64,000 nucleotides of DNA from Bacteroidales bacterium (GTDB lineage: Bacteria; Bacteroidota; Bacteroidia; Bacteroidales; JAQXIO01), in assembly GCA_029007825.1 (NCBI GenBank), contig JAQXIO010000063.1:1-64000 (forward strand), in the 5' to 3' direction. Positions 9,091 to 17,902 of this stretch are shown in pieces. The first letter of the stretch is position 1. Every line of letters begins with the position of its first letter. The notes beneath the pieces are model-generated. The model was not told the origin of the DNA. It did not search any database and worked only from the letters and a program-made list of their open reading frames with translations. A program made the translations under genes and the position numbers.

Positions 9091-10737
9091 TTACATTTTT
9101 ACGTCGGGTACGGTAAACCAGAATTCGGAGCCTTTGCCGAGTTCGGATTCTACGCCGATTTGTCCGCCGAGTTTCGAGACGATGGTTTCACAGATGGAGA
9201 GTCCCAGTCCGGTTCCCGCCACATGGGCATCGAATTTGGAGAATCGCTCGAAGAGTTTTGGCTGATGCTCGCGGGCGATGCCTTTTCCTGTGTCGCGGAC
9301 ATAAAGGCGAATGTCGTTTCCGGCATGTTCATAGCCCATCGTGATATTTCCCCGCGCGGTGTATTTCACTGCATTGCTGAGGAAGTTGCTGAGTACCTGT
9401 ATGAAACGGTTTTTCTCGGTGAAGAGCATGCACGACGGCCCGGGTAGGTTACAGATAAATTCGACACCGGCGGGCATCCTGACGGAATAGACTTGTTTGA
9501 GGTCGTTGAAGATTTCGCAGATATCGACGTTGGCAAAAGTGAAGTCCATCTGTCCTGCTTCGATTTTGGAGATGTCGAGGATATCGCTGACGAGTTGGAG
9601 CAGCAGTTCGTTATTGGTTTCGATCAGACGGGCGTATTCCTGCGCTTCTTCGGGGTTTTCGGCCTGTGTTATAAGGTTGGAGAAACCGACAATGGCATTG
9701 AGGGGGGTGCGTATCTCGTGGCTCATATTGGCAAGGAATGCGGTTTTGAGGCGGTTCGATTCTTCGGCTTTTTTACGCAGCATTACGAGTTCTTCCTGCT
9801 TTTCTACTTCTTCAGTTATGATACAGCTGGTGCCGGTGGCTACGTAGGTATTGGTGCGGGGATCGAGTATGGTGCGTCCCATGATGCGTTTCCATTCGTA
9901 CTTTCCGTTGTCGAATGCGCGGAAGCGGACATCGATGCTGTCGACTTCGCGGGAGCATATTTTCCTCACTTGCCCACGCACGAGTTCCTTATGTTCGGGA
10001 AAAACGACCTGATCGATATATTGGTCAACGGTCATATCTTTTCCGTAAAGCACGGAGTTTTCATGGCTGGAAATCATTTTCCCGGTCTCGAAATCCATCA
10101 GCCAGGGCACAGCGCCGACGGCAGCGAAAGTGAGGTCGAGGAGCGTTTTGCTGTGCAGGAGGCGTTGTTTTTCCTCCATCTCGTGGGTAACATCCCACCT
10201 GAGCCCTGTAATTACAAGGGGTTTTCCGTTCTCATCGCGCACGGAAACGACTGCGACGAGGTTCAGGTATCTGTATTCTCCGTCTTCGATCAGGCGCATG
10301 CGGCATTGCCTTTCGATCGACTCTACTTCATCGTTCTTTAACATCCTGAGCATTTCGAGGGGAATATGCCGGTCGTCAGGGTGTACCATCTGCAAAAACT
10401 GGTCGAGGGCGTAACCTTTATAATACGAATTATTGCTCTTATTGTCGCAAAATTCATTCTTTTTGGTATCAAAATCCCACAATCCGGTATTTCCGGCCTG
10501 TATAATCAGCTTTACCTTGAAGGCGAGTTCCCTGATTATTTCATCGTTTTCATTTTTGCTTGTAATTTCGCCGAATGTGCCCCCGGGCGAGAGTCTGCCC
10601 TCTCTCCTATTCTCTTTCTGCAACACATTATTTTCCAGAAGGAAAACACGTTTTCTGCGAAGATACATATGGAGATAGAAAAAAATGACGACAGCTGCCA
10701 GTAAGAGCGAAAAAAGAAAGAAAATATTAATGCTCAT
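9091..10737 (-). CDS. Membrane-anchored PAS sensor histidine kinase
   Basis: The protein of about 548 residues has one N-terminal transmembrane helix (residues 2-20), two PAS-type domains (about 70-190 and 200-310), a HisKA box with MSHEIRTPLNAIVGFSNLI and an HATPase domain (DTGKGI, GTGLGL). It lacks a receiver, so it needs a separate response regulator, and none is adjacent. I chose the ATG at 10737 because the helix begins directly after it; an ATG at 10824 would add 29 residues. The dimerisation and ATPase part is a close paralog of the kinase at 3680-6407 and keeps the C6 tract that is C7 there. Confidence 0.88.
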   Translation of the reverse strand: MSINIFFLFSLLLAAVVIFFYLHMYLRRKRVFLLENNVLQKENRREGRLSPGGTFGEITSKNENDEIIRELAFKVKLIIQAGNTGLWDFDTKKNEFCDNKSNNSYYKGYALDQFLQMVHPDDRHIPLEMLRMLKNDEVESIERQCRMRLIEDGEYRYLNLVAVVSVRDENGKPLVITGLRWDVTHEMEEKQRLLHSKTLLDLTFAAVGAVPWLMDFETGKMISSHENSVLYGKDMTVDQYIDQVVFPEHKELVRGQVRKICSREVDSIDVRFRAFDNGKYEWKRIMGRTILDPRTNTYVATGTSCIITEEVEKQEELVMLRKKAEESNRLKTAFLANMSHEIRTPLNAIVGFSNLITQAENPEEAQEYARLIETNNELLLQLVSDILDISKIEAGQMDFTFANVDICEIFNDLKQVYSVRMPAGVEFICNLPGPSCMLFTEKNRFIQVLSNFLSNAVKYTARGNITMGYEHAGNDIRLYVRDTGKGIAREHQPKLFERFSKFDAHVAGTGLGLSICETIVSKLGGQIGVESELGKGSEFWFTVPDVKM

Positions 10738-11017
10738 ATTATGTAAAAAGGGGAAAACAATCATCTCAAATTTTGAGGACACAAATATATATCTATAATT
10801 CGATAATAAACTATAATCGCACATTTTTCATCTATGGTCAAATCCAAAAAAAACATAATAGAAAGGAGTTGCTGAAAAAGCCTCAAAAACAGAAATTAAA
10901 TTTCTAATTTTAAGTATGTTATATACAAAACAAGCGAATTATGAAAGCAAAAAGCCGCATTGTTCTATTTTTTATATCCTTTTTTTATTTCCTATTTCTA
11001 AATTAGAACAAATATAG

Positions 11018-11049
11018 TTTGCCCATGCCATATTATTATGGTACTTTTG
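11018..11049 (+). promoter_or_regulatory. Bacteroidota promoter for the LruC lipoprotein
   Basis: TTTG (11018-11021), a 20-base spacer and TACTTTTG (11042-11049) match the consensus exactly. The ATG at 11077 lies 27 bases further, so the leader is short. This also argues against the in-frame start at 11038, which lies upstream of the -7 box. Confidence 0.8.
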
Positions 11050-11076
11050 TTTCGAGAATATCAAACAATTACCGAT

Positions 11077-13095
11077 ATGAATTTTATTACATTACAGAAC
11101 AGAACATTTTCGAACCTGAAGGGCTTTAGTCTCTTTGTTCTTCTCTTTGTTCTCAGCAGTTGCGTCGAGAAAATCGGGGAGAATAACGGCGACCCGGGAT
11201 CCGGAAGTGGTGCAAGCGGTCTCTTCGATTTCAATACGAAACCGGAGGTTCCTGTCTCTATCGATTATAATAAGGCAGGGTATAAGGCGCTCTTCGAGCT
11301 TTATGCGGAAGATCCGATGGTGACGGCAAGCGACGGAAGCCGGACGAAAAGAGCGGGTGTGGTACCGTTTTTCAGCGCCTATACGGACGAGGAGTGCAGC
11401 TTTACGGGGAAGGTGAAGATTTCTTCTGCCGTTAAACAGGTTTATTTATATACGGAGGAGCTCGGGCTTCCTTCGTGCGTTCCTCTGGAGGTGACGGCAA
11501 GCGGTATCCGCTACGAAGCGTACCGGGGTGCGTCGGCTAAAAGTGCTTTCGCTGCCCGTGCTGCCGGTGTTTCTACGGTAAACGGAAACCTGAAAAGCCT
11601 TTGTACGTGGGGACAGCACGGTAAGCCGGACGCTTCGGACTGGTACGGTATTGCCAGCGGTTTCGATAATGGTATGTTCAAGAGGATATGCAAAGTTCTG
11701 AAACCGAATAAAAACAATTCGCAGTATGCGACTTCGGAAGAGAAGACGAATATTTACGTGACGGAGGATACGAAGCTGGACCTTACGTTCGTGGGCGAAC
11801 GTGCCAGCAACAAGAATGCTTTCGGGTATTATTACTATCCGACGGGACAGGCTCCGGCAAAAAGCGAGATCGAAAAGCATGTGAAGTATATCTTGTTCCC
11901 GAACACTTCGGTTATCAACGACTATCCTTATCAGGACTATCCGGAAAGCAAGTATCTGGGTACGGCAAACGCTCCTCTTTCCGGTGGCGAGAAAGTTCAT
12001 TTGCAATATTTCGGTCCGAACTACGACCAGGAGCCGACGGATGTATTCCCGGCGGGGGTTACGATCGGGTGGTTTATTATCGGTTACGGGTTTACTCCGG
12101 GCGCCGACAGCAACACGCCGGGTATCGTAAAGAACGGACGGCCTTACTATTCGAACGAGTTGTACCAGAACGACGGGGTTAGCCGTTGCGTAACGTTGCT
12201 GGACAAGGCTACGAATAAAATTATCGTAAGCTTCGAGGATGGTACGGATATGGACTTTACGGATGTAACATTCTATGTGGATGCGAGCCCGGAGGGTTCG
12301 GTGGTAATACCGGATATTCCGGTTATCGACGACGAGGAGATCGTTTACCCTGATTACGACGTGACAACGCAGGGTGTGGTTGCTTTCGAAGATTTATGGC
12401 CTCATAAGGGCGACTACGATATCAACGACGTCGTGGTGCGTTACAATTCAAAAGTGACCTATAACAAGGAGAATATGGTAAAGGGTACAGAAGATACGTT
12501 TACACCTCTGTATAGCGGTGCGGATATTCCGAGTGCTTTCGGTTACCAGTTCGGCGTTCTTTCTTCTGCCGTAAAAAGCGTACAGATTACCTATCCGAGC
12601 GGTGTAGCTCCGTCAATGGCTACGGTTTCGGCGAACGGAACGGAGGCTGAGCAGGAGAAGGCGACGATTATCCTTTTCGACAATGCACTGGATGCCGTAA
12701 GTACGAAAGGAAGCTATGTGGTGAAAACGACCTTTACGACGCCTCAGCGTGCGGAAGATGTGTTTGCCCCACCCTACAATCCGTTTATTATTCCGGCTTT
12801 CACAACGACAACGACGAAAGAGCGTAAAGAGGTTCATTTACCGAAGTATTATGCTCCTACGAGCCTGATGGATTTGTCTCTACTGGGTACTGCCGACGAT
12901 AAGTCGGTTCCGGCAAAGGGTATCTATTTCGTAAGGGAGGGTAATTATCCGTTTGCTATCGATATACCGGTAGAAGGAGAGTTCAGAGTTCCGGAAGAGA
13001 CAAAGCCGATCGATCATACTTACCCGAAATTTACGAATTGGGTGAATTCGGGCGGCAAGGAGAATACGGACTGGTATAATTATCCGAAGAATTAG
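11077..13095 (+). CDS. LruC-domain lipoprotein
   Basis: The lipoprotein of about 672 residues has a lipobox LSSC within the first 35 residues after the ATG at 11077, then a Gly/Ser-rich spacer. A calcium-binding-like DUF4114-type segment lies mid-protein (DGTDMDFTDVTFYVDASPEG). A LruC core follows (VAFEDLWPHKGDYDINDVVVRYN), the C-terminal domain named from Leptospira LruC and common in Bacteroidota surface proteins. It is probably exported and displayed on the cell surface; the ligand is unknown. It stands alone between its own promoter and a strong terminator. Confidence 0.85.
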   Translation: MNFITLQNRTFSNLKGFSLFVLLFVLSSCVEKIGENNGDPGSGSGASGLFDFNTKPEVPVSIDYNKAGYKALFELYAEDPMVTASDGSRTKRAGVVPFFSAYTDEECSFTGKVKISSAVKQVYLYTEELGLPSCVPLEVTASGIRYEAYRGASAKSAFAARAAGVSTVNGNLKSLCTWGQHGKPDASDWYGIASGFDNGMFKRICKVLKPNKNNSQYATSEEKTNIYVTEDTKLDLTFVGERASNKNAFGYYYYPTGQAPAKSEIEKHVKYILFPNTSVINDYPYQDYPESKYLGTANAPLSGGEKVHLQYFGPNYDQEPTDVFPAGVTIGWFIIGYGFTPGADSNTPGIVKNGRPYYSNELYQNDGVSRCVTLLDKATNKIIVSFEDGTDMDFTDVTFYVDASPEGSVVIPDIPVIDDEEIVYPDYDVTTQGVVAFEDLWPHKGDYDINDVVVRYNSKVTYNKENMVKGTEDTFTPLYSGADIPSAFGYQFGVLSSAVKSVQITYPSGVAPSMATVSANGTEAEQEKATIILFDNALDAVSTKGSYVVKTTFTTPQRAEDVFAPPYNPFIIPAFTTTTTKERKEVHLPKYYAPTSLMDLSLLGTADDKSVPAKGIYFVREGNYPFAIDIPVEGEFRVPEETKPIDHTYPKFTNWVNSGGKENTDWYNYPKN

Positions 13096-13143
13096 TGTGC
13101 ATGATTTGATGAAGATCGTATATATTTTATTGGGCTGATTATT

Positions 13144-13177
13144 AAAAAGTTGCAGGTAGGAACCTGCAACTTTTTTT
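13144..13177. terminator. Strong terminator after the LruC gene
   Basis: A perfect 9-bp stem (GTTGCAGGT / ACCTGCAAC) with a 4-base loop is flanked by A5 on the left and T7 on the right, so it can stop transcription in both directions. It lies 48 bases past the LruC stop. Confidence 0.9.
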
Positions 13178-13416
13178 ATGAAATCATATAAGGAAAAATC
13201 CGTGACAACTCTTCTTGTCATTTTTTTCGACAGAAGAGGATGCGGGTCTGTTACAAACAGCAATAATGCGAGAGATTAACAGATAATGATTGGGAAATTT
13301 ACAAGAGTTACGGAATGGCTTCTCCCTGTCAACAAATTACCTGACATATATTATTCGTATCATTCCGAATATTTAGAGAGAAGCTCCAAAATAGAGCTCT
13401 CTCCGAGCCAGTTTTA

Positions 13417-14058
13417 TTAAAGCATTTCAATGAGATCGAGTTTGATATCATCCCAGTTTTTGCCTAACAGACATATAGGGTCTTCCTCTTCATCCGCTCC
13501 TGTAAAATCCGTTAAACTCTTTCGAAGTTCCTCGGGGTTATGTTCCCATTCATATCGTCTTTTGTGCAATACAAACATTTCATCGAGGGTATAATATTTC
13601 AACAGATAGTGTATATCCCAAAAATCCTTCTTCCTGCCACCCCGGGAAATTACACTCATTTTCATAGCTATAATATCGTCAACAGCGGCCATCCGGATAT
13701 TCCCGACAATATCGGCCTCGGCAATAAACGGATCGGTGTACATCAGATCTAATTTTACCGCATCTTTTTCCGAAGCTCCTATATAATACCCTCGACCAAA
13801 GCCAATAATAGAAGTATTGTCCGGGCAATCGTAATAAGCAAAATGATTTTTCAGCCACTCTTCAAACCGATGAAAATCAAGACTGCCGTATTCCACATCC
13901 GTAAACAGGTCTATATCAACGGAAAGCCGGTGACCATAACGTAAGCTCAAATTTGTGCCTCCGACTAACCTAAAGGGTGCAAAAAGAGGTTCGGCCATGA
14001 CCTTAGCCAGAACATCTCTCAATAAGAAGGTAACGGTATTGTAATTAAGTCTTTGCAT
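13417..14058 (-). CDS. AbiEii-type nucleotidyltransferase toxin
   Basis: The 213-residue protein has the AbiEii/AbiGii nucleotidyltransferase signature LVGGTNLSLRYGHRLSVDID (residues 31-50), with the GG and the paired catalytic Asp48 and Asp50. A later DDIIAMKM / GGRKKDFWDIHYLL segment is typical of the family. AbiEii toxins modify tRNA or nucleotides and arrest growth, acting in type IV toxin-antitoxin or abortive infection systems. The gene lies 17 bp downstream of an XRE protein, its probable antitoxin, and converges on the LruC terminator. Confidence 0.88.
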   Translation of the reverse strand: MQRLNYNTVTFLLRDVLAKVMAEPLFAPFRLVGGTNLSLRYGHRLSVDIDLFTDVEYGSLDFHRFEEWLKNHFAYYDCPDNTSIIGFGRGYYIGASEKDAVKLDLMYTDPFIAEADIVGNIRMAAVDDIIAMKMSVISRGGRKKDFWDIHYLLKYYTLDEMFVLHKRRYEWEHNPEELRKSLTDFTGADEEEDPICLLGKNWDDIKLDLIEML

Positions 14059-14075
14059 ATCTGTTTCAATCCGGC

Positions 14076-14531
14076 CTATTTATACTTCTCGATATCCAAA
14101 TCATTAAGATTATAAAAACGGGTTATCTCGTTTTTTTCATATTCACTTCCCCGCTCCATGATTCTCTTTATTATCCAGTCTTTCTTATACCCCCACTCTA
14201 TTTTGTCAAAATCGACATCCCAGAACAAAATTTTCCGTATATCGGGACGGGTGGAATATTTTTCGTTCTCTTTTTTACGCTTAAACTCCTGATAGTCATA
14301 TTGTGCCTGAAGTACAATCAAGAATTCTTCTTCATAACCCAATTCTTTCTCAAGCTTATAAGACTGTTCGATGGTCATAGAGCGCCGTCCTTTAATAATG
14401 GCATTCAATGTCTGGCCGTGTATTCCAATACTATTGGCAAAAGCTCTCTGGCTGATTTTTCTTTTTTTCAGCTCTCTGTCAATAATTTTACCGGGGTGGA
14501 TACCTTTATATTTCTCTATATTCGTTTTCAT
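14076..14531 (-). CDS. XRE-family antitoxin with a C-terminal extension, partner of AbiEii
   Basis: The protein of about 151 residues has an N-terminal HigA-like HTH (HPGKIIDRELKKRKISQRAF, then a recognition-helix region ending IIKGRRSMT). A C-terminal part of about 60 residues (LFWDVDFDKIEWGYKKDWII) resembles DUF6922, often found beside AbiEii genes in Bacteroidota. The classical AbiEi antitoxin is absent, so this protein is the likely repressor and neutraliser. The ATG at 14531 is chosen because it follows the -7 box; the upstream in-frame ATG at 14582 lies above the promoter. Confidence 0.8.
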   Translation of the reverse strand: MKTNIEKYKGIHPGKIIDRELKKRKISQRAFANSIGIHGQTLNAIIKGRRSMTIEQSYKLEKELGYEEEFLIVLQAQYDYQEFKRKKENEKYSTRPDIRKILFWDVDFDKIEWGYKKDWIIKRIMERGSEYEKNEITRFYNLNDLDIEKYK

Positions 14532-14539
14532 ACCTTCTG

Positions 14540-14568
14540 CAAAGATAGATATATAAACAAATTTGTTT
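14540..14568 (-). promoter_or_regulatory. -7 box and palindromic operator of the XRE/AbiEii operon
   Basis: On the minus strand TATCTTTG (14547-14540) is a perfect TAnnTTTG box 8 bases before the ATG. Just upstream is a perfect 14-bp palindrome, AAACAAATTTGTTT (14555-14568), placed between the -7 box and the expected -33 position. This is a natural site for autorepression by the XRE protein. No good TTTG -33 element is seen. Confidence 0.6.
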
Positions 14569-14821
14569 GCATTTTGTTGCATTTTAATTCTTGAGAAAAC
14601 AAATTTTCGGGTTGCAAATGAGAGTTTTACTATTTCAATCTATAAATCGTTTGCAATAAACACTGACTCTACAGAAAAACGGAAATTCAATACAAAAAAA
14701 TATAAGAGAAAAGAATAGCAACACTCATCAACAAGAACCTATAAATTAAGGAGAAATAAATATACAGGAATTGCAAAGAATATTTCTTCGGGGGATGGGT
14801 GTTTTTCCGGAAAGTTATCCG

Positions 14822-14829
14822 TACTTTTG
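14822..14829 (+). promoter_or_regulatory. -7 promoter box before the truncated MATE gene
   Basis: TACTTTTG matches TAnnTTTG and lies 24 bases before the ATG at 14854. No clear -33 TTTG is found at the right distance, only a T-rich stretch 16 bases upstream. Confidence 0.45.
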
Positions 14830-14853
14830 CGCCCGAAATAAGGGGGATGTGTT

Positions 14854-15594
14854 ATGGGATTGAAAATAAGTATTCGGAGGGAGCTTGTCAACCTTACTTT
14901 TCCCATTTTCGTAGAGACTCTTCTTATCATGCTGCTGGGTGCGGTGGATACCTTTATGCTGAGCCATTATTCGGACAATACGGTGGCTGCGGTGGGTCTG
15001 GTGAACCAGTTGCTGATGTTCGTTTTCCTGATTTTCGAGGTTACGACGCAGGGTACTTCGGTGTTTTGCTCGCAGTATATCGGTGCCGGGCAGCGTAAGA
15101 ATATGCTGCAGGTGGTGGGTGTTTCGCTGCTGTTTAACGGTTGCGTGGGGGTTGCTATCAGCAGTTTCCTGTATTTCAGGGGTACGGCTTTGCTGGAGTT
15201 AATGAATCTTCGTCCGGAGTTGATGCCGGATGGGGAGATGTATATGCATATCGTGGGGGGCTTCGCTTTTACGCAGAGTGTTTCGTTTACTCTTTCGGCG
15301 ATTTTGCGGAGTGCGAACAGGGCGTATTATCCGATGTTGATTACGTTGCTGGTGAATGTTCTGAATTTCGTCGGGAATTATGCTTTGATTTTCGGTAAGT
15401 TCGGTTTTCCGGAGATGGGTGTAGAGGGGGCTGCGATTTCTACTTCTTTCAGCCGTTGCGTGGCGATGGGGCTTTTATTTATTATCCTGTTCCGTAAGGT
15501 GATACGGCGCATTCCGTTGGCTTATTTCAGGCCGTTCCCGTGGGAGAAGCTGAAGAATGTGCTGCGTATCGGGTTGCCGTCGCTTTTATCGTAG
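14854..15594 (+). pseudogene. MATE-family efflux transporter, truncated at about half length
   Basis: The 246 codons match the N-terminal half of a MATE/NorM-type multidrug/H+ or Na+ antiporter. The start is RRELVNLTFPIFVETLLIML, followed by about six helices and the NYALIFGKFGFPEMGVEGAA loop typical of helices 5-6. MATE proteins are normally about 440-460 residues. This frame stops at LRIGLPSLLS just where helix 7 should start, and no continuation is found in other frames. The DNA past the stop belongs to an oppositely oriented gene, suggesting a deletion that fused two convergent genes. Confidence 0.85.
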
Positions 15595-15827
15595 CGGCAT
15601 CCTCTGTGGTCTGCACGCCGACAGGTCCCGTATACATAAGGGCATTGCTCTTTTTTCGACAACATACGCCTGAGGGGTTCTGCCCATATCAGCCAAATGC
15701 TCAGTATAAATATGACGGCAAAAAAGGCCAGGCACCAGAAAAAGGTACGATCGTATCCCGGGAGGGCGAGAAGTAATCCGGACAGGGAGCTTAAAAAAAT
15801 AATGACGGGTGTGGTTTTTCTTTTCAT
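15522..15827 (-). CDS. Small two-helix membrane protein with a probably rewritten C-terminus
   Basis: The first 60 residues contain two hydrophobic helices (VIIFLSSLSGLLLALPG and FFWCLAFFAVIFILSIWLIW). The remainder runs antisense into the truncated MATE gene and looks composition-driven, so the natural C-terminus was probably lost in the same deletion. A perfect -7 box lies upstream. The function is unknown. The ATG at 15827 is preferred over one three codons upstream because of its position relative to that promoter. Confidence 0.5.
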   Translation of the reverse strand: MKRKTTPVIIFLSSLSGLLLALPGYDRTFFWCLAFFAVIFILSIWLIWAEPLRRMLSKKEQCPYVYGTCRRADHRGCRYDKSDGNPIRSTFFSFSHGNGLK

Positions 15828-15847
15828 GATTAACAAAATAGCGTTTT

Positions 15848-15855
15848 CAAAGATA
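15848..15855 (-). promoter_or_regulatory. -7 promoter box of the small membrane protein
   Basis: On the minus strand this reads TATCTTTG, a perfect TAnnTTTG element 20 bases before the ATG at 15827. A matching -33 box is not seen. Confidence 0.5.
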
Positions 15856-15919
15856 AAAAGTTTTTAATGAACGGCGCCGGGCTAAAAAATATTTTTTTAT
15901 GAATCTGCTTCTGCGGGTT

Positions 15920-17902
15920 TCATATGCTTGCTTCGGAAAGGGGCAGGCGGGGTGTGCTGCTGCGGGGCGAAGGGTGGCGGAGTATGGGGAGCGGGTGGGT
16001 TTTGCAGATGTAGAGGCCTATAAAGCGGGTCATGGCGATGTCGTCGTGGTGCCCTTCTTTCGCGCCGTAGCTGCCGTTTTTCTTCTTCTCGAATACGGCG
16101 AGTTCGTGGCAGGCGTTGCGGTCTTTCTCGGTGTAGGCGGTTTCGCGCACGGTCTCTACCATGGAGTCGACGATGAGGGTTTTGGTGGAGGTGTTGGTAT
16201 GGAAGCCCCAGCGTTCGGGCTGCCCTTCGCGCACTTTGTCGGCGGGGGTGCGGGTGTAGAGGTTGTCGTAATAGCGGGCGATGGTATCGAGTATGTATTC
16301 GGTGTGGTCGCCTTCGGTGCGTTCGGTTTCGTAGGTGTTGGCTTCGATGACGAGCAGTGCGTTGCGGTAGTAGCGGGCTATTTGCGCGGCTTTCCATGCG
16401 AGGCGGTCGTGGTCGGTGTGGCCGCGCCACTGGGCGGCGATCTCGGGGTGGCCGCCGTACATCTGCCAGTAACGGTCGAAAACGGCTATGACGGAGTAGT
16501 CGGCGGCGGCGCTGCGTCCTCCCACATCGACCACGACGACGTAACGCCCCGAAACGGGCTCAGGCCCGGGGGGAAGCCAGACGGCGAGCTTTCCGGCGGG
16601 GTCGGGCATAAAGCGGAGGCCGGAAAGGGCTTCTTTTCCTTTTATGCCGTTGCCTTGTAGTTCGCCTGTCTCGGCTGCTTCGCGGCATTGTGCTTCGAGC
16701 AATGCGATTTTATAGGGGCTGAAGAGGGTTTCGCCGGAGTGGCGGAAGGCTTCGATGTCGTCGGTGGGGTATTCGGCCTGCATGGCGGCGTGGTCGCGGT
16801 ATTCGCGGCGTTTCTGCCTGTACCATGCGATGTTTTCGAGGGTGGCTCCCCTCTCCCACTGCCAGAGCTCGTATTCGTCAAGAGTGCCGATCAGGGCGGG
16901 ATAGTCTTCGACGGGCGCCGCGTACATCTCGATTTCGTGCCATGCGACGAATACGGGGGTTTTGTCGGATTGTCCGTTTCCGGCCCGTATCCATTCGTCG
17001 TAAAAATAGTTGCCGGTGCCGTTGGCGGTCGATTCGTAAACGATTACTGTATAGGGTTGCAGGGCAATGCCGCCGCAAACGGCGCGGACAATGTCTTCGG
17101 GGGTTTTGGTTCCGGTGGCTTGCCAGAAGGCTACTTCGGAGCAGTGCGCCATGGCGGTGTCTTCGCCGCGGAGGGAGTTGGGCGATTCGGCGGTGCCGAC
17201 AATGACTTTGCAGTCGCGCCCGGTGATGTGGGAGACGTCTTGGGCGTGTTCGTAGGGATGGAAGCGGAGCGGTTCTTCTGCGTATATGAGCCAGGGGGGG
17301 TAGTTTTCTATGAGGCGTGTGTACATGCCTTTGATGTTGCGGGAGGAGCTTTTAAGGTGTGCGCAGATGGTGGAGTTCCAGTTGCGGCGGTGCACGAGTT
17401 GTATCCATGCCATATAGAGCTGCACGAGGGTGGAGCCGCCCCATTGCCGGGCTTTCAGGAGGATAACACGTATGGGCTTTCCGGCAATGCGCTGGGCTTC
17501 CATCACGGCGAGGAGCTTGCGTTGGGGGCGGTTCAGGGAGAAGGGGATGTTTTCGCCTCCGTCTTTCGGCTTTATCTGTACATAAAGGGCTGCCCAACAT
17601 TCGAAGTCGTAGCGGACGCGGAGACGGATCAGTTCACGCCATACGCCGGTGCGGCGCTCTTTACAGGCAGGGCAGCCGGACGTTTCCACGATATAGCGTT
17701 GCAGGGTGCCTGCTGCCCTGAGGCGCTGCACGAGGGGCAACCGGAACATGGGCAGGGGGAGGTATTGCACGGGCAACGGCGCGTCGGCAAGATACAGCGC
17801 TTTGCGTTCGTGCAGCGAGCCGATTCCCGACATGGGGTCGTAAGGAATTTCCCTTTCGCGGCGGCGGCGGTTATTTTCTTCTATAAATGCGGAGTAGTCC
17901 AT
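15920..17902 (-). CDS. Phage terminase large subunit
   Basis: The 660-residue protein is the ATP-driven DNA packaging motor and headful or site-specific nuclease. The Walker A-like motif is KARQWGGST (150-158) and the Walker B region with catalytic Glu is TAMAHCSEVA (249-258). The coupling motif is ESTANG (290-295). The RNase H-like nuclease shows VVVVDVGGRSAAADYS (456-470, Asp459), VIEAN (518-522) and a late HHDDIAMTRFIGL. A zinc-like CxxC (77-80) sits in the N-terminal part. Its start overlaps the rhomboid-like gene by 32 bp. The last 40 residues are Pro/Arg-rich. No portal gene lies beside it, which is unusual for a phage packaging module. Confidence 0.88.
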   Translation of the reverse strand: MDYSAFIEENNRRRREREIPYDPMSGIGSLHERKALYLADAPLPVQYLPLPMFRLPLVQRLRAAGTLQRYIVETSGCPACKERRTGVWRELIRLRVRYDFECWAALYVQIKPKDGGENIPFSLNRPQRKLLAVMEAQRIAGKPIRVILLKARQWGGSTLVQLYMAWIQLVHRRNWNSTICAHLKSSSRNIKGMYTRLIENYPPWLIYAEEPLRFHPYEHAQDVSHITGRDCKVIVGTAESPNSLRGEDTAMAHCSEVAFWQATGTKTPEDIVRAVCGGIALQPYTVIVYESTANGTGNYFYDEWIRAGNGQSDKTPVFVAWHEIEMYAAPVEDYPALIGTLDEYELWQWERGATLENIAWYRQKRREYRDHAAMQAEYPTDDIEAFRHSGETLFSPYKIALLEAQCREAAETGELQGNGIKGKEALSGLRFMPDPAGKLAVWLPPGPEPVSGRYVVVVDVGGRSAAADYSVIAVFDRYWQMYGGHPEIAAQWRGHTDHDRLAWKAAQIARYYRNALLVIEANTYETERTEGDHTEYILDTIARYYDNLYTRTPADKVREGQPERWGFHTNTSTKTLIVDSMVETVRETAYTEKDRNACHELAVFEKKKNGSYGAKEGHHDDIAMTRFIGLYICKTHPLPILRHPSPRSSTPRLPLSEASI

